Assembly: GCA_015227615.1 (NCBI GenBank)
Contig: JAALGZ010000005.1
Location: forward strand, 1,302,001 to 1,366,000
DNA: 64,000 bases
DNA from: Labyrinthula sp. Ha
Lineage: Eukaryota; Sar; Bigyra; Labyrinthulida; Labyrinthulaceae
Reading direction: 5' to 3'
How positions within the stretch are numbered: position 1 is the first letter of the stretch; each line of letters begins with the position of its first letter. The notes below the pieces were generated by a model. The model ran no database searches. It was not told the origin of the DNA and saw only the letters and a program-made list of their open reading frames with translations. This document shows positions 22,536-35,022 of this stretch, piece after piece. The position numbers and the translations under genes were made by a program.

Positions 22536-25500
22536 AGATACTGTAATTTACTTATATTAGACTTAATAAGCTCGGCAAAGTGTATTCAGCAAAAGTAAAC
22601 GACAAGAAATGGCACGAACGTTTTAATAGTGGTAAATACGACAAGATGGCTACATTATTTGAATTTATTATCCATTGAAATTAGAACTGTATATCAATAG
22701 ACCCCAAGTGAAACAAAGGATTTTTATACCAGTAAAGCTTTACCAATGGCCCTTGGCTTTTTTTGTATTTCAACGTCAATAATTAAATCTTATAATAACT
22801 GTCTTTGATAGCTCTTCTAAGACGTAAACCTCGCTCTACGCACAAAAAGTTTTGCTCTTCAGGTAAAAATTACCTAAGATCATCATATTTGGCCAGTTCT
22901 TCTTTTAAATTGATTGAATTGCCCCTTATTGAATATGTTAGCAATTCAATTGACCGTACATCAACTTTCCACCGAATCTCTGACTGTATTAGTTCATCTT
23001 ATGTGTTTATCACTACAACTTAGGCACTATAAAATTGTTTCCCTTAAATTAATTCTAAGACTTCGGATAAAAATAACTAAATTTACAACACGTAATACAG
23101 AAATCAAATGTGTACTATCTGAAGATTACTATAGTAGTAGTTTCGTTGCATATAAGTGATCCTACCATAAGAGTTACAAAAATTTACACCGGTTCTGTTG
23201 ATTAAGGGTAGAAATCATTCCCACTGCCATAAAAGGTGTATCGGTACTTTATAATGTTAGAACTGAGCTCAAGAAAAAAATAATAATAATTCCGTGACTT
23301 GAATATAGTATTAGAACATCAGACACGTTTCCCTCAGTAAGACATGTTAAGCCTAGCTCATGATATGATGAAATATAAGATTGAGTTAAGTCTAGGAATC
23401 TTGAGGTAATTCAAGGATAATTTAGATAGCATACACTTCAGCTTTTTATGAAAAATTATTCATCACTAAATTCATTAAGTTCCTAAATGCCTTCTAGAAA
23501 GGATAAACTATCATAGCTTTTCACTTCAAGTTCATAATACATGGCCTTGGTAACTTGCTTAGGCACCTTAGTTACTGAAACGGACTTAACTTTTTCCTTA
23601 AGTATACACTTGTTTCAAAGCTTTGGCTATGCTTTTCTTAGATCATCTACACTCTTTAATACTGCAAAGAAGAAATTATTTTAAGTATTTCAAATATTTG
23701 CTACTCAATTTAACTCTTATAGCGCAGAAAAAAAAATCAGGAATCAAACTAAAATAATTATGATCACATATTATTATTTTTTTCCCGGATATTTGAATTT
23801 AGAACATTTTTTCAATCAAGAAATGGTTATGTACACATGTTTTTAGAGTACACGACATGGTCAAATCATAGAGGTGAAGCATAGATTAATTATACAATGG
23901 CAATGCCGAAATATTCCTTCAAACTCTAGTCTTTTGACTTTTCTTTCATCATTTTTAGCTATCAATTATTGAATTCTCAGCTGTATACATTGTCTTTTGC
24001 TTTGGTTATGCAGTAAAGAAAGGTCTTAATAGCGTTTCTACTTCTCACTATTCTAGAACATTTCTTGACTTAAACCTGAGAATTTAAGCTGTTTTCCATT
24101 CTTTTGTCTTGAGAACCATACACTATGTAGCAGAGTTTGCAGCAGAGAGATCATTTGCCCAAGAAATAAATTTAAGTTTATATTCATAAATTAGCAATAA
24201 TTTTTCTCCGACCCCTAGATACAATACTATGTTAATCCCTATGATTGAAATGTTTTTAATATCCGGTTACAAACTCAATATGCTTAGACACAGGGATCAT
24301 TCGAAGGAGACATTATCTTCTGTCACTCAAACCTGCAAAGTTTAAGTCATGAACATTTAGGCTTAAACCTTAAAGGTTAGCTTTCTGAGGGATTAATGCC
24401 CTTGAAGAACATTTTAAAAGCCCTTGAATGTTCATAGGTCGAATGAGTACTTAAACTATGGTCCTGCTCTGCCTTCTTCGAGCTTGTAGTGTGCCTTACG
24501 AACAATTGTTCTACTATTTTGAAACTATATTAGATCTGTCTTGATGGTTTTCAAAGAGAGGTAATCTTAATGTCTAAGCTGGAAGCAAGCAAATTTAAGA
24601 CTGACATATTCTAATTGTGTAGCCAAAGAATTTTTCTAAGTTCTATAAACCTAAACACGTTCTCTTCAGTTTTCTGTATGTGTTGTCTCCTTTTTCTTCT
24701 CATTATTTTATTTATACTGTTCTTGTAGTGTATGTATTGCAGACCTTTGATTATCATTGAGCGCGCTCGTTTCATATTGTAACACCGTTTCACAATTGTT
24801 GATTCGGCCAATAAATATCTTGATTCCTGAAGGTTGTTTGATTGTAGAATGAGAATAGTCTTTGATCCAGTTTTCGCTACCGGAATATAATTAACAGAAT
24901 ATTTTTTCCTTTCCGTTAAGAATACTTGCCGTTAATACCGTTAAGAAAAATCACCAAATTACCGCTCAATAGAATTAACGGGAGATTAACGGAACATGAT
25001 TAGCATGATAAGCACCGTTATATCACCATATTTTGGGAGATTCCTTAAACGTCAAATTTGCTGTAGTAACCCAAAGTCAAAAGCATACAAACACAAGAAA
25101 AACACCGCAAAAAGTTATTTTAGTGAATATAAAGCTTTCACAAATTAAACTACAAAACGGGTTTAAATTTGAACTAAGAAAATTGTTTTCATAGAAGTTT
25201 CATAGCTAGTTGTTTGCCCCTTGTCATAATTTTCGCTTAACTAAGCTGTGATGGGACTATGATTGTTTGTGAATAGTGGATTAGTTTTACTCTATTTAAA
25301 AAATATTGCTTCAAACCTAAGGAAAAGTGTAGCATTGAGATGTGTCTCTCGAAAAAATATTCTTACAGGAAGAATGTTGGACCATCAAATTAACTCTATT
25401 ATCGATGTTACTGTTATGACAATTATATGCAAGATTCGTTAAGAAACCATTAACAATAATAACGGTTAACAAGACTTAACAGCATCATTCCGATAGTTAA

Positions 25501-27095
25501 CGTTAAGGTTAATAGGGAACTTATTTTAATTTTTTTAACGGTAGATTTGTAATGTTACCAAAATCTCTTTTGGTGCTTTATTCACCGTATACCCCTTATT
25601 CATCTGATAAAGATTCAGCAAATAGATCGTATCTAAAGGGTGGATCAAGTTGCGAAGTGGCGGATTTCTCGGGCTTACCTGTTTCTGCGTATTCTTATCT
25701 TTTTGTATATGCTCTTTCTTTCACTAGTTTATCTATCAATAGACCTTTTTGGGACTCATGCGAGAAGAACAACGGGAATTCTCGTTTGATAATACGTTTT
25801 CACATTATAGTCTCGTTGCCCCAGTGCTAAATGGAATATAAACCCTTTACACAAAAGTAAAAAATAATGAAAAAATGAAAATAAATAATAAAAGGAAAAC
25901 CAGAGAGTTGATTTCTTTCAGCTACTCATAGGTAAGAGAATAGGGTACCTCTGGTGGCCTGGTCAGCTTAAACCGGAACTGCATCTGAGTTTTTAAGGAG
26001 TATTCATGTCAATTATAGGGCAGCATCCATCGTGAGTATCTTTTAGTTGTGAGGTATAGCTTCACAGCAGATATTAGCTCTATAAAAAAGAAAATTGACA
26101 TGAACTAAGCTTATAAGAAGTTGGGTATAGTGTGCATATGAAAGTCTGTAGCTACTTTAGAATTTTGAGTTCAGTTATTTGGGTATGGTGTTTCACTAAA
26201 AAAAGGCTTTAAACAATACGAGATAGAGGTAATCCTTGTCTACTGCAATACCGATGTCATGGAATTGTGAGAACGGTTTCATTATGTCACATCGACAATA
26301 CTTTTTTGTTTTGGCACAAAACATTAGACCTAAGTCCAAGTCATAGATAGTTTCCTTGCAGCCTCAGATGCTCTCTTGAACTGTGCATAGTTGGGTGAAG
26401 TTTGCAACCAAATCATTTGAAAATTTCACTGGCTTGGAAATAATATCTCTGTGGTTCGCCAATATGACATTACTCTTTCAAAGCTCAAGCACACTATTCT
26501 GTTCAAACATATCGTTTCAACAGTTCTTACGTTGAGCAACAACGAAGAAACGAGAACCCACAAAGCTTTATCACCGCAACAGTTCCATCAAACCTATTCT
26601 ATTAAATCATACTTGGTCACTAGAACATTTTAGGCACAGGAGTAGAAAGTGGCGTTTCTGTCCAGTACCAAGAAAACCAATTAACATGCCTTTCTTAAGC
26701 TTTCCAAAACCCCAAAAATTGCCATAAACCTTGGTTAAACTCCTAATAAAAGATGAAATATCTTTTTAGCAGCATTTGAATAATTTAATTATACTACAAA
26801 TCCCTGTTAATAATGAGCTGGAGAGAAGTGTTACAAAAATATAAATTCAATGATGAAACCCCTTTTCACAAGATAAAAGTTTACAATACAACATTACTAA
26901 AGTTTGATCATTTAAAAAAGAGATTCTTACCGTTACGTATTGTAACATGCAATAGTAGCTTTAATTTCTTCTGAGATCGTGCTAGGTTTTGGTACTAATA
27001 TGCAACGTATTTTGAGAAAACCAGACCGCACTCATCAAATATAGTCGAACAACTCGCTGAAAATCGAATAAGCAAACCAAAACAATTAACTCAAT
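22536..27095. other. Gene-poor stretch
   Basis: No supported gene. Open frames are under 95 codons and unremarkable. The part 24877-25544 is enriched in CCGTTAA on its left side and TTAACGG on its right side (see separate entry). The final 200 bases are the presumed receptor promoter. Confidence 0.5.
24877..25544. repeat. Possible decayed MITE with TTAACGG clusters
   Basis: The left 130 bases hold repeated CCGTTAA and TTAACGG motifs, and the right 110 bases hold several more. The outermost bases are CTACCG on the left and CGGTAG on the right, so the interval could be an old short inverted-repeat element. No convincing target duplication was found, and similarity beyond six bases is weak. Confidence 0.25.
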
Positions 27096-28761
27096 ATGGC
27101 TCTAGTCTGCCCTAACCCACTCTCAGTCGACTTAACTGGAGGAGTAAGTGCAAACTCTATCCCAGACACAGGGTGCTCTTTTGCGTGTCATGGAACTATG
27201 CTTGATCAAGATGATTTAGACAGGTTGAATAGAGTCGAGACAGCTCTTGCGGGTACATCTACAGTTTGTGCTCTATCCCTTGTGCTTACCTGGGGATTAT
27301 TCTCCGCAAAAAGTAAGCAGAAGATGACTTTCTGGGTGTCTGTATGTTCACTTATGGTTTCAGTGTCGATCTTCATCCCAGCTCTAATCAAAGGAACACC
27401 ACAGGATGTGTGGTGCAAGAGTGAAAACGAGGGATTTTCACAAGAAGATGGTTTCACTCTCTGCGTAATACAAGGAATCCTCATTATATTCTTTGGTCTA
27501 GCCTTATGTTTCTGGTGGTGGTGCAGTTGCTTTGATCTATTTTCTAAACTGTTTAGAAAGAAAAGAAATATTCAACATTATATAAACTATTATCACTTAC
27601 TTTCTTGGGGAATTCCTGGTCTATTTACAGTTATTCTTCTAGGAACGGAAAGCTACGGATTCGAGCAGCCAAGACTTTGGTGTTTTTTTGATGCAGCTTC
27701 ACCAAGCAGTTATGAATTTATTTTCTTCTATGGATGGGTAGGTGGTTTATGGTTTACAGGATCTGTTATGATGGTCCTCACCTTTTGGTCCATCTTTTCC
27801 CAATCAAGAAGAATGCAGTCTACTAGAGGACGAAATAAAGTTTGGGCAAAGGCAAAACTTTATAAAACCCCAATTCAGTTTGTTTTCTTCTTTTCTTTCT
27901 TTTGGGTTGTATTCTTTTCTTTCAGATTAATCACTGTAATTGACGAAGACGATTATGAAGATGCAGCTGCGACATGGATATCTTGTCTAATAGTCTGTGC
28001 AAATGGAGCGATTAATACTCTTAACATCAGCTTTCCTGATCCTGCTGCTGAATGCCCTCTGGCGGCATTTATTTTAGATGATGACGAAGCGGTTGGCTGT
28101 GGTTCTAAGCAACCGGATGGCGTACCTAAAGGTTTACTAGTTATTGCAGTTATTACCATCAGCTTCCAGGGGATTCTGGTCTTTCTTGTTTTTGGTGCTT
28201 CATACCAGAATTTTCGTTTGTGGAAAGATTACCTTTGTGGAAAATCTAAACCTGCTGAAAGTATTTCCTCTGCTTTATTTTTAATTTTTAGCTCGATATA
28301 ATAGTAAAACAGGAAACATGGAACAAGTGAACTATTCTAAGCCAAAGAATACCTTTTCAGAAATTGGTGCTGGAATTGTTGCTTTAGTTACTTGTGGGTA
28401 CTGTAGAGGTACTGCAAATCGACAACCACTCTCCCAAGCTCATTACCATACACAACCAAAGTTGCGTTTCACTCATGCGGAGAATATGAACCCAAATAGA
28501 ACTGATGTGCAGAGTACCTACGTTCCAAAGTACTACAATAATCAGCAACAGTTACAAAACTTTCCTGCAACTACTTATGCGCCACAGAACTATTATCAGC
28601 AGTACCCTCAAGCTCAGCAACAAGGTCAATACCCTCCTGGTTTGGTCCCAGCGCAAGAACCGTTTCCCGGTAATTTCCCAATGCACGTACCGAATTCACC
28701 TGGCTCTGCGTATAGTGATGATCCGTATGATCCACTATGGGGTGTAAATGTTGCGTTTTAA
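27096..28761 (+). CDS. Frizzled/cAR-like multi-pass receptor with Q/P/Y-rich tail (2 exons)
   Basis: Predicted 544 aa from exons 27096-28260 and 28292-28761, joined across a 31-nt intron (GTATTT...TTTTAG). Hydrophobic spans lie at about 46-69, 77-98, 120-145, 165-184, 207-232, 258-282 and 292-313, with an eighth at 347-371. The segment YYHLLSWGIPGLFTVI resembles TM4 of frizzled/smoothened and cAMP-receptor-like GPCRs. The outer face is rich in Cys, with a short N-terminus carrying four Cys and no obvious frizzled CRD. The cytosolic loop after TM3 is basic. The C-tail, about 150 residues, becomes rich in Gln, Pro and Tyr (QQYPQAQQQGQYPP), as in some amoebozoan receptors. The role is inferred as a G-protein-coupled sensor with unknown ligand. 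Tail-to-tail with a coiled-coil gene 258 bp away. Confidence 0.8.
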
Positions 28762-29019
28762 CTTCTGTAAAGGATAGTGAGAAGTTTATTTTGGCAAAGT
28801 ATATGATATTCAGGTCAAATCTAGTATTTAAGGGCTTAAGCAATAGATCTATTATAAGTTTTGTACGTCAACAGTAAAATAAAAACTTAAATTAAAGATA
28901 GGTGGACTTTAAAGCACCAGTTCTACATACCCAATTAACATGTACGTACAAGAGTTGAATAAACGAAAGACGCAACGCAAAAAATTTTGTGTTCAAAGTT
29001 CTTATCGGTCGTTATGGAC

Positions 29020-29481
29020 CTAATTAAGACTCTTAATTTTTTTGCATGGAGAGTATTCCTCTGCAAAAGATTTTCTCTTCACCTTGTATTCATTTACTTC
29101 CGCCTTAAGAGCATACATTTCGAAGAGTAGAGCTTCTACCTTCCTTCCAAGATCAGCTAGTCTTTGCTTTGAAGATGAGAAAGCTTCAAACAATAGTCTC
29201 TCCTTTTCTCTAGAGAATCCACTACTGCTGCGTGATAGACGAAATGAACCTAAAGTTTCAGGAGAGTAACTTGCAACATGGGAAAAGGGATCACCTTGTT
29301 GTAAATGAGCTTCATCAGGGGGTTCCCAAAAATTCACATTAGTGACTTCGTTATTTTTAGCATATTGTGACTCAGAGGTTTCAACGGTGAAATCCTGTAA
29401 TAGCTTTGTATTTCCTTCCAAGTTTTCTGACACTGGATAGGTATAGTTGCTTTTCAATGGTACTATATTTTCTCTTCCCAT
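29020..29481 (-). CDS. Hypothetical 153-aa protein with C-terminal coiled coil
   Basis: Not recognised. Residues about 1-75 are polar and acidic with no structure signal. A short Ser/Arg patch (FRLSRSSSGFSREK, about 80-95) could be a phosphorylation site. Residues 92-142 form a likely amphipathic helix or coiled coil (KQRLADLGRKVEALLFEMYALKAE). The end CKKIKSLN is basic and might act in nuclear import. The ATG at 29481 is the first in frame. It is tail-to-tail with the receptor, the arrangement of the other genes here, which supports it being real. Composition is clearly less AT-driven than the chance frames in the deserts. Confidence 0.62.
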   Translation of the reverse strand: MGRENIVPLKSNYTYPVSENLEGNTKLLQDFTVETSESQYAKNNEVTNVNFWEPPDEAHLQQGDPFSHVASYSPETLGSFRLSRSSSGFSREKERLLFEAFSSSKQRLADLGRKVEALLFEMYALKAEVNEYKVKRKSFAEEYSPCKKIKSLN

Positions 29482-29870
29482 ATCCTTTAGTTTGCTTTAG
29501 TTTTAAATATAGAATCTTTGAACCTGCGTTTCTTTTCTTTTTCTTCTCCTTTCTGTTTAGAATTTGTCGAAAATGTGTTTTATTACAGATCTAGAAATAG
29601 ACTTGAAGCTAGGTGAAGGGAGTTCGTTCTTCACATTGACTAGATATTTTATAAAAATAAATATAGATTAAAACTTTCTCGTTTGCGAAGCTTTTTGGTA
29701 CACATATTTTATGCACAGAAGATAGCTAGATTTGAGCCTAAAAAATTGTAGTAGTGAACAGTTGACTACAGATTTCTTGAAGGTATCTATTGCGCAAATA
29801 AGTGCGAACACGGTCCAAAATATAAATGTCGAAATAGGACTTTTAAAATATTTTGAGATCGAAAAGAAGC

Positions 29871-29980
29871 GTGTTTATCGAGATAACGAGAGCTTCTCAA
29901 GAAGGATTTTATCTAAATATATGTGTCACGAGATAACGAGAGAGTTCTTCTTGAGAAGCTGTTGTTATCTCGATAAACAC
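29871..29980. repeat. Long inverted repeat, 34-bp arms, 42-bp loop
   Basis: Arms 29871-29904 and 29947-29980 match at 32 of 34 positions when one is reversed and complemented. The only differences are in the triplet after CGAGATAAC. The 14-mer CGAGATAACGAGAG occurs again in the loop (29929-29942), so the arm motif appears three times. RNA from either strand would fold into a long stable stem. Confidence 0.88.
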
Positions 29981-32900
29981 GACTATGCTGAAGTTTTACA
30001 AGATTCGGGCGTTGGTACGCTTTTGTTCCTAATTCTTCCTTAACCTATGTAACAATGCTCCAAATAACGTCATTGTGACTGTATTAAAGGTTCGTAGAAG
30101 GTTGGCTAGGTAGATATTGTCCTGAAATTATATTTGATCTAGCGGTAAAGAAAGTATTTGAGCAGAACGGTTATTAATTGTGATAGGGACTTGTCTATGG
30201 AAAGGATGAGTTTTAGGTATACTATCAAGTAATAAATATCTCTGTATATTAGCCAGTAAATACTCGCTGCATTTGGAGTACTTTCTTGTCTAGTGGCTTC
30301 CCGTACTACTACTTTTGTTCGTCTCGTGTTTAAGCACTGGAAGATTTAGTAGTTTAAGGTAAAATTGTTCAAACTAATGGCAATGTTAAGTATTCCGAGT
30401 ACTCACTAATTATACAACGATGAAATTACTAGCACGAAGTCTTGGGCACTGCCCTGAATAAGAAGTAAAAAAGGTAACCTACAATCTTATGATGAACATA
30501 AAACAATTTTAATTATGCGCTTCACTTACCTTCAACAAAAGATGAAGCGTGTAGACTTTTGTCAATGTTGCTTACACACTTTATCATAAACTTGGAATTC
30601 TTCAAGTATGAAAGAATAATAACCCTTAAAAATAAATACAACTAAAGAAAAACGATCAACATTCGGCTGAAGAAATTCTTCTCTGTAAGTCAAATTTATA
30701 ACCCTATTCATATCAGCAAGTTAAGCTACAGGCAAAGACTAGAATTTCTGTTTTGCTTCAAGGCATTCGAGTTGATTGAATAACAGAAATCGGTTCATTT
30801 TCTATCTTTACTCTAAAGGGTTTTATCTGAAAGACCATTAATATCCTATAAAGCTTGTGTTACATTTATAAACAATTTCCCAATTAAAACTTAAGCACGC
30901 AGATAAACTCTTCCTCTTTCTAAACTCCCGAGCTTATTACTTACCAACTGCCGGAATTTTGTTTTTGTAACCAGGATTACAGTTAAATTTATTCTTTATA
31001 TTTGCTTCTTTTGGTAAAAGTAAGTGGGAAATGAAATGGCCAAAACGATTTTGCGGTAGTGACAAAAAACTATTCAAAGAACCCGAATTATTAGTTTGCA
31101 ACCTGATCTGTGAATTAATCTTGCACTGTTGACCAACTCTTCTCGGGATATGTTCCTTCAAAGAAGCTAGCTTAGGGATGGTCTACTAATGACCTCAGAA
31201 AATTTTCTGACCTTATTTTCTTTCATTTCTGTTGACATAGCACTTTAGGTTGGCAGTTCTTCCACTTCGGTATTGCTTACCATTTGTAAGGATACGTTTT
31301 TGTTTGTACTTGGTAATAATTTGATGGAAATAGCTTGATACATTAGGATATCAAAATAGTTTAAATTCTTTGTCATATTTTCAGTTAGGATAGACCCGGA
31401 ACTAAAATTTTGTAATAACATTTTTTGGAATTGTTCGAGTTGTACTTTTACGAGTTCTAATATAAGACAAGATTTCTTCTATTCCCTTCGCTAAACTAAG
31501 ATGTACTATATGAAAAGAAAATTCTTGCTCTAGAACTTTTTCTGGATATAGAAGGGATTAAAGAGAATTATGTAGGTATTTCTACGCAACAGCTCTCTGT
31601 AATTATCTAAATAATTAGTAAATTGTGATGCAAAATAACCCAGCCCTTTGCTCATGGCCTACATGGTGATCTCAGACGTAAATCTAAAATTATATCAGCA
31701 GTTACATTTAATATTTCAATTCAAGACCGATTGAGTTTAACGATTCTTATGTGTCATTATACATTCTTAGGAGGAACTGTACAGTCAATGAACTGTGAAT
31801 AACCTTACTGAAATGAATCAATTTTCTAGATTATCTAGGTTTGTAGGCACCATGAGCTGACTTTACTAGTATTTTAATTGTTAGAAAGACAAAGGAAATT
31901 TATTAGGATGTTGTTCTTATGAATTGAAGATCCAGGTACGATAGAACTTTAGTAACGAGTCGTATTATCCCCTTTCAAGAAAACAAAACAGCTAATAAAA
32001 AAATCAAGGCTGCGTGATTATATGAACTCATTTATACCCTGAAATCTCATTATGAATGTGAGAACTTGCATAGTGTGTCACTCTTCTGAGTAAGAGAAAA
32101 TCATGTAATTTGTATGACTATATATTACTAAAATACATCCCACCTAGCCAGAATAGTTTTTGAGAGTCAGAGTAGAGCATATACCTCTCTCGTTATTTTC
32201 ATATTGGTATGACGAAATTAGGTTAGAGCATGCTCTTCCACTTTTATATGGGCATAAGTTTGTAATGGCATCATTATCTTTAAATGACTTTGGTAGTGAT
32301 ATATTGAGGTGTTTGATTATACTATGCAGAGTTTAATTTTTCTAATGTTATTTAGCGGGATATGGTCATCTTTTGTCTCTTAGAAGTTGCAAAAAAATCA
32401 GTGCAACTGCTTATGGTCTTACAATGATGTGTCCCTATATAAAACGAACAAGGTTTTCAAAGATACTCTCTTCTTTGAACACATATCAGCTTCAACCCAT
32501 CGATGGGTAAGAATGACATGCTTTTTATCAATATATTTTTTTATTTAGCAAAGAAAAACTCATATTGCAATAAGTTATTTTGGTTGAGACATTGATTAAT
32601 AGTTCCCGATGTGGCGATTTTCGTACTATAAGGGGTCACTCTGTTACTGACCTAAGAAATAGAAAAAATTAAAAAAAAAAACGGAGTTATGTATCTTAGG
32701 ATATTCTGCTTTGGCTTTAAAAAAAGCTATTGTTTAAGTGAACCTTGACGTTATAACCTAAAATAGAATCTAGTCTGATAATTTATCCAGATATTTGCGA
32801 CTGTCTTGCATCGGGTGGGATCCCATATTATTTATATTAAACTACTCGGTTAGTGTGAGTACGCATGAATCAACACGAAATATCAAATACGGAAAGGTTT

Positions 32901-34868
32901 TAGTTAGGTGGAAGTTTCAATAGAATACAATACGGCACATTAGGGTATTTACTAAGAAGTATGCAATTTCACATACTTTTTTACGTATACCAAGGTCTGT
33001 TATGCTTCATCAGAGACATATTGTTGTTCCCCTCTAGTTTGTATAAGAGATCGCCCTCTGTGACAATTGCTATTAAGCTAGGTTCGAATAGTTAAGTTAG
33101 CATTGGAATTCTTGCCTAGCATTGTGGGAAATTAGTCAAAGTACCAAAACCAAAAAAGTCAAGTGAAATTAGACACTTTGATTTTTTCTTAGGAAAATAG
33201 CCACCCACTTGAGATCAAAGTTCCTAAAAAAATAATTCATCAGAGTGTAATAAAGTGTTAGTAAGCTAATTAAAAACATCTCTATGCAAATTAGTGAAAG
33301 CAACTCACCCTATAAACCAAGTTATCTACGTTAGTGAGCTAAGGGTATAAGTGTACTGGGTAGGGGCGCTCGTCTCCTCTAGTACACCAATATAGGGGAT
33401 TATTCTTAGTCAAAGGACTTGATTAGGTAAATAGATTACCAAAAATTAAGGCATCAAAATTTGTACTTTTTGTCCTTCAAGGAAGTCCATCTAAATCTAC
33501 TAAGCTAGTTTTTCTCAACTAGGCACCATCTGACATAGACATGGAAGGAAGAAGCAGTCTCATCAGAATTTAATTGCATCGATGCCTGGAGTTTGGTAAG
33601 TTTTTGAAAATAAAAACCCTAGAAGTAATTCCAAGCAAAGAGAATTTATTGGTTATACACGTTTATTCTTTCTACACTATAAAACAGCTCTAATGTTCAT
33701 GTTGTTTACTTTAAGCTTTATATTTCCAGCGCACTGTCAGCTTCTTAGATATAAGTACCAAGGCTCTGGTATACTAACACCATATATTTCATTCTGTGTA
33801 ATTTCTGCTCTGTAAATCTTTTTTTCGCTTCAGTGATATTTATTCATGAATCCCTATTTCCTAGTTAAATCATATTCCAGCTTAGACAACGCTATCGTAA
33901 AAACCTGAAATCAACGTTAGTAAAACAACGTCTTTATGTTAGGTGTAACTAAAATTAGTTTATCAGTTACATAGAGAACTAACGCTATCTATAATACTCC
34001 AAGGTTAGATTCAGTCAATAATTTTGAGGCTTAAAGACGAGATTTATCTCGTATCGATTTGATATTTTGTTAGTTATTTACAACGTCGAAACAACCTCGA
34101 AAAATATATCTCTGCATAAGAGCACCTTAGTATAAAATCAAGCTTACGAGACATATTCAATTTAAAAAATCGTGTAGTGAATTTGAGAAAATAGCATATG
34201 AATGGAAAAATGTTCGTTATGAGATCTGACTTAAAAAATTGAAGGGAAATCTTAGTGACAACGTTCACTCTAAGTAGTTTGTAGATTAGCTGTAGTTAAA
34301 AACATCTAGTTAGCTAGTTGAGTACAGATTTTAGTGATTTTAGGGTTCTGTGCCCTTTAGTTTCAATGTTTTTTAACTTCCTATATATATTATGTTGTAG
34401 AAGTACGTATTTTGACTTCCTAACTAAAGAGACCCAAATTTGAAGTTGCTAAGCAACAATGCGCCAGAACAGATCAATGCTAGCAGGTAGTTCTACTGTT
34501 TTCAATCTTGAGCACTGAAAATACCATTAACGTCAAGCCTCTTTTCCATCCTCAAATGTGTCTGACTTCAACTTCGTAGAAAAACTCATTTTAGAAGGCA
34601 ATAACAATGGAACCTAAGAGGAAAATGACCCTTGGAAGATAAGTCCTGAAACGTGTAAAACTTTCTGCTTCTACATTCTCATAGTTTAGACTTATCTGCT
34701 TTGCTCACTGTATCTTCTGTTTCCTTCTCAAACTTTTCTTTCAACACTACCTGGTTTATGAGTTCCAGGTTTGTGTTTACAAAATTTGAATTTCCCAAAA
34801 TATTTTTAACTAAGGCAAAGTTAACGTTAGAACGGAAACGATAGGGATATCTACCTAGATTCATCCCT

Positions 34869-34885
34869 CGGACTTTCCAAGTCCG
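34869..34885. promoter_or_regulatory. CGG-N11-CCG palindrome upstream of LeuCD
   Basis: CGGACT-TTCCA-AGTCCG, about 140 bp before the LeuCD ATG. The arms pair perfectly. The CGG-N11-CCG spacing is that bound by Gal4-type Zn2Cys6 factors in fungi. A second perfect palindrome, GGCCATATGGCC, lies at 34912-34923. Regulatory use is inference. Confidence 0.35.
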
Positions 34886-35022
34886 TTATATGAGCCGAAA
34901 TCTTAAACAATGGCCATATGGCCCATTTTCAATTTCGTGGAAAAGAGAACGAGTAACAGAAAACAACAAAACTCTAGCAAGACCTTTCAATTGCAAGAGC
35001 AGTACTAGGAAATATAACTACA

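Larger units (their letters stand above)
29482..35022. other. Gene-poor stretch with one long inverted repeat
   Basis: No supported gene. It contains the 34-bp-armed inverted repeat at 29871-29980. The rest is AT-rich with short open frames. The last 160 bases form the presumed LeuCD promoter. Confidence 0.5.

Noticed and set aside
25552-25830. 92-codon frame beside the TTAACGG cluster
   Set aside because: No motif, and composition like the desert around it.
29732-30043. 103-codon frame across the inverted repeat
   Set aside because: It opens without an ATG and reads both arms of the hairpin; better explained as noncoding.
34445-34457. GTTGCTAAGCAAC, resembling an RFX X-box
   Set aside because: It lies about 570 bp from the nearest start and in front of a metabolic gene; a single 13-mer is not enough to claim a site.
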